DNA from: a candidate division BRC1 bacterium ADurb.Bin183
GTDB taxonomy: Bacteria; Sumerlaeota; Sumerlaeia; MWCT01
Direction: 5' to 3'
Assembly (NCBI GenBank): GCA_002070185.1
Contig: MWCT01000009.1
Coordinates: forward strand, 62,001-126,000
Length of the DNA stretch: 64,000 nt
The translations under genes and the position numbers were made by a program. This document shows, piece by piece, positions 62,713-64,000 of this stretch (positions within the stretch are counted from its first letter, which is position 1; every line of letters begins with the position of its first letter). The notes beneath the pieces were generated by a model, which was not told the origin of the DNA, ran no database searches, and was given only the letters and a program-made list of their open reading frames with translations.

Positions 62713-62778
62713 TTAACGAAATGCCGGGATTGACCCCAAATGGGTTTTAACGAAATGCCGGGATTGTCCCCAAAGGGG
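62713..62778 (+). repeat. Two 34-nt-spaced direct repeats downstream of the transposase
   Basis: TTAACGAAATGCCGGGATTG starts at 62713 and again at 62747; the cores differ as ACCCCAAATGGG versus TCCCCAAAGGGG, each partly palindromic. The second copy overlaps the ribosome binding site of truB. Confidence 0.9.
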
Positions 62779-62784
62779 GGAGGA

Positions 62785-63717
62785 ATGGTAGAGGGATTTT
62801 TGGCGATTGATAAGCCGGAGGGCCCTTCCTCTCATGATATTGTGGCAATGGTTAGGCGTCTTATCCATGGGTCAAAATCCGCTAAGGGCGATCCAAAGAC
62901 GGGACACTGCGGAACGCTGGATCCTTTTGCATCCGGTCTGCTCGTCCTTGCAATTGGAAAGGCGACGCGGTTTACAGAATATCTCCTTCACGGGGACAAA
63001 ACCTATGAGTTCGCGCTTGCGCTGGGCGCAACTTCCGACACGTATGACCGCACCGGCGCGATAACTAAAAGCGGTGACGGCGTTTTGGTCGAATCGCTCA
63101 CGATGGATAAAATTCAATCGGCGCTTTTGGCATTCACAGGCGAGATTGAGCAAAAGCCTCCGATTTTTTCGGCGGTCAAAATTAAGGGTCGAAAGTTGTA
63201 TGAATACGCCCGCTCGGGCGAGGACGTTGCCATCAAACCGCGTCGCGTTGTTATTCGCCATCTTCGGCTTCTGTCAATGGAAACGCCGCATCTATTGCAT
63301 TTTGAGGCGCGGGTCAGCGGTGGCGTTTATATCCGCTCTCTGGGGCATGATATCGGTCAGCGTTTGGGCGTCGGCGCGTATGTTCATTCGCTCCGCCGCA
63401 CCGCCATCGGCGATATCGCTTTGTCGCAGTCAATCTCACTGGGACATCTCGAATCTCAGTGGCGAAAAAAAATGATTTCCATCCCTGACATTTTTAAGGG
63501 GTGGGAAAGGGCGGTTTTGTCAGGCGAGGATTTGGCTCGCATTCAAAGCGGCAATTACATTTCCGCCGAAGACGGCATGGCGATTTCGGCTGAAAAGAAA
63601 AATCCCCTTTTGCTTTTGGATGCATCGGGGGATGTGATTGCTCTGGCGGAAATTAAGATGGCGGGCGATGGAGCGCGCCGGTTGATTCAGCCCTTTAAGG
63701 TGTTTAAGCGATTTTGA
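62785..63717 (+). CDS. truB: tRNA pseudouridine(55) synthase
   Basis: 310 residues from ATG 62785; upstream in-frame starts lie in the transposon-end repeats. The AAAGGGGGGAGGA site just before the ATG is partly formed by the second repeat. TruB motifs: FLAIDKPEGPSSHDIV, HCGTLDPFASGLL with catalytic D46, TYEFALALGATSDTYD, SGGVYIRSLGHDIG and LRRTAIG. It modifies U55 of the T-loop in nearly all tRNAs. A PUA-like C-terminal region (about 230-310) is present. It abuts the convergent fabH with no space. Confidence 0.95.
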   Translation: MVEGFLAIDKPEGPSSHDIVAMVRRLIHGSKSAKGDPKTGHCGTLDPFASGLLVLAIGKATRFTEYLLHGDKTYEFALALGATSDTYDRTGAITKSGDGVLVESLTMDKIQSALLAFTGEIEQKPPIFSAVKIKGRKLYEYARSGEDVAIKPRRVVIRHLRLLSMETPHLLHFEARVSGGVYIRSLGHDIGQRLGVGAYVHSLRRTAIGDIALSQSISLGHLESQWRKKMISIPDIFKGWERAVLSGEDLARIQSGNYISAEDGMAISAEKKNPLLLLDASGDVIALAEIKMAGDGARRLIQPFKVFKRF

Positions 63718-64000
63718 TTACCACTCGATAACAACGGAGCCCCATGTTAACCCGCCGCCAAAGGCGACAAGGGCGATGAGGTCGCCTTTTTGAATTTTGC
63801 CTTCCTCAAGAGCCTCCGTCAGCGCGATGGGAATTGACCCGGCGGAGGTATTGCCGTAATTGGCGATATCGTTAATCATAATCTCCGGCGGGAGTTCCAT
63901 CTTGCGCGCGGCGGCGTCGAGGATGCGGTAGTTTGCCTGATGAGGCACGATAAGTTTGAGGTCTTTGACGGTGTGTCCGGATCTTTCAAGGGCTTTTTCC
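63718..64000 (-). CDS. fabH: 3-oxoacyl-ACP synthase III, C-terminal part (5' end off right edge)
   Basis: 94 codons visible; frame stays open to the edge. The catalytic His is in LIVPHQANYRI and the catalytic Asn in NYGNTSAGSIPIAL; the protein ends LVAFGGGLTWGSVVIEW, the standard FabH C-terminus. FabH condenses acetyl-CoA with malonyl-ACP to start fatty acid synthesis. Internal Val/Met starts near 63948 are not the gene start. Confidence 0.96.
   Translation of the reverse strand, partial: EKALERSGHTVKDLKLIVPHQANYRILDAAARKMELPPEIMINDIANYGNTSAGSIPIALTEALEEGKIQKGDLIALVAFGGGLTWGSVVIEW

Larger units (their letters stand above)
61654..62778 (+). mobile_element. REP-associated tyrosine transposase unit (RAYT) with flanking palindromes
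   Basis: A Y1-transposase gene lies between an upstream 39-nt palindrome and a downstream pair of 34-nt direct repeats. ATATCGTTAATATT (61691-61704) is a 13/14 inverted match of AATATTAACGAAAT (62709-62722). The shared GATTGACCCC core on both sides suggests REP-like ends recognised by this transposase (inference). Confidence 0.6.

Overview
The window looks like a chromosomal piece of a diderm (LPS-making), probably anaerobic bacterium from a poorly cultured lineage. The lipid A/core genes (waaA, an rfaE2-gmhB fusion) point to an outer membrane. The hdrCBA cluster, an archaeal-type phosphoglycerate mutase and PreA suggest anaerobic metabolism. Large secreted proteins with Thr-Pro linkers, hyalin-like repeats and dockerin EF-hands resemble what is seen in environmental candidate phyla. 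The sequence alone does not let me assign a phylum.

Layout. 1-6642 (minus): an hdrCBA-type redox operon, whose hdrA runs off the left edge, with apgM upstream. 6670-37616: about 31 kb made up almost entirely of secreted proteins. These are a hyalin-repeat/FN3/dockerin protein, a heparinase II/III-like protein, an AAC(3)-family protein (not secreted), a 2929-residue protein built from four beta-helix/Ig units, a pair of alpha/alpha-toroid proteins, two cohesin-like/Thr-Pro/half-dockerin proteins, two beta-helix/dockerin proteins whose mature regions are identical, a single cohesin-like protein, and a 1551-residue protein with six tandem cohesin-like modules. Together they read as a cohesin-dockerin style extracellular assembly with glycan-facing enzymes and binding modules.

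37855-44685: an oxidoreductase, tRNA-Leu(CAG), thpR, waaA, a polysaccharide-deacetylase-like gene, a DUF2007-like protein, a lone PTS EIIA-like domain and the rfaE2-gmhB fusion. This is mostly envelope biogenesis, tightly packed with overlapping or abutting tail-to-tail gene ends. 44689-52638: a metallophosphoesterase joined to a CBM9-like domain, an orphan ABC ATPase, a secreted CBM9-like protein and a membrane-anchored protein made of carboxypeptidase-regulatory repeats.

52792-64000: a NUDIX hydrolase, a PreA-like flavoprotein, a golvesin/thioredoxin-fold secreted protein, an ABC-F ATPase, a URO-D/double-thioredoxin fusion coupled to a CobW GTPase, a Tat-exported phosphoesterase, a REP-type tyrosine transposase flanked by palindromes, truB, and the C-terminal end of fabH at the right edge.

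Most genes have strong Shine-Dalgarno sites. The hdr operon is an exception. Many genes end at clear intrinsic terminators, several of them bidirectional. All functions are inferred from motifs read by eye; no database search was run.
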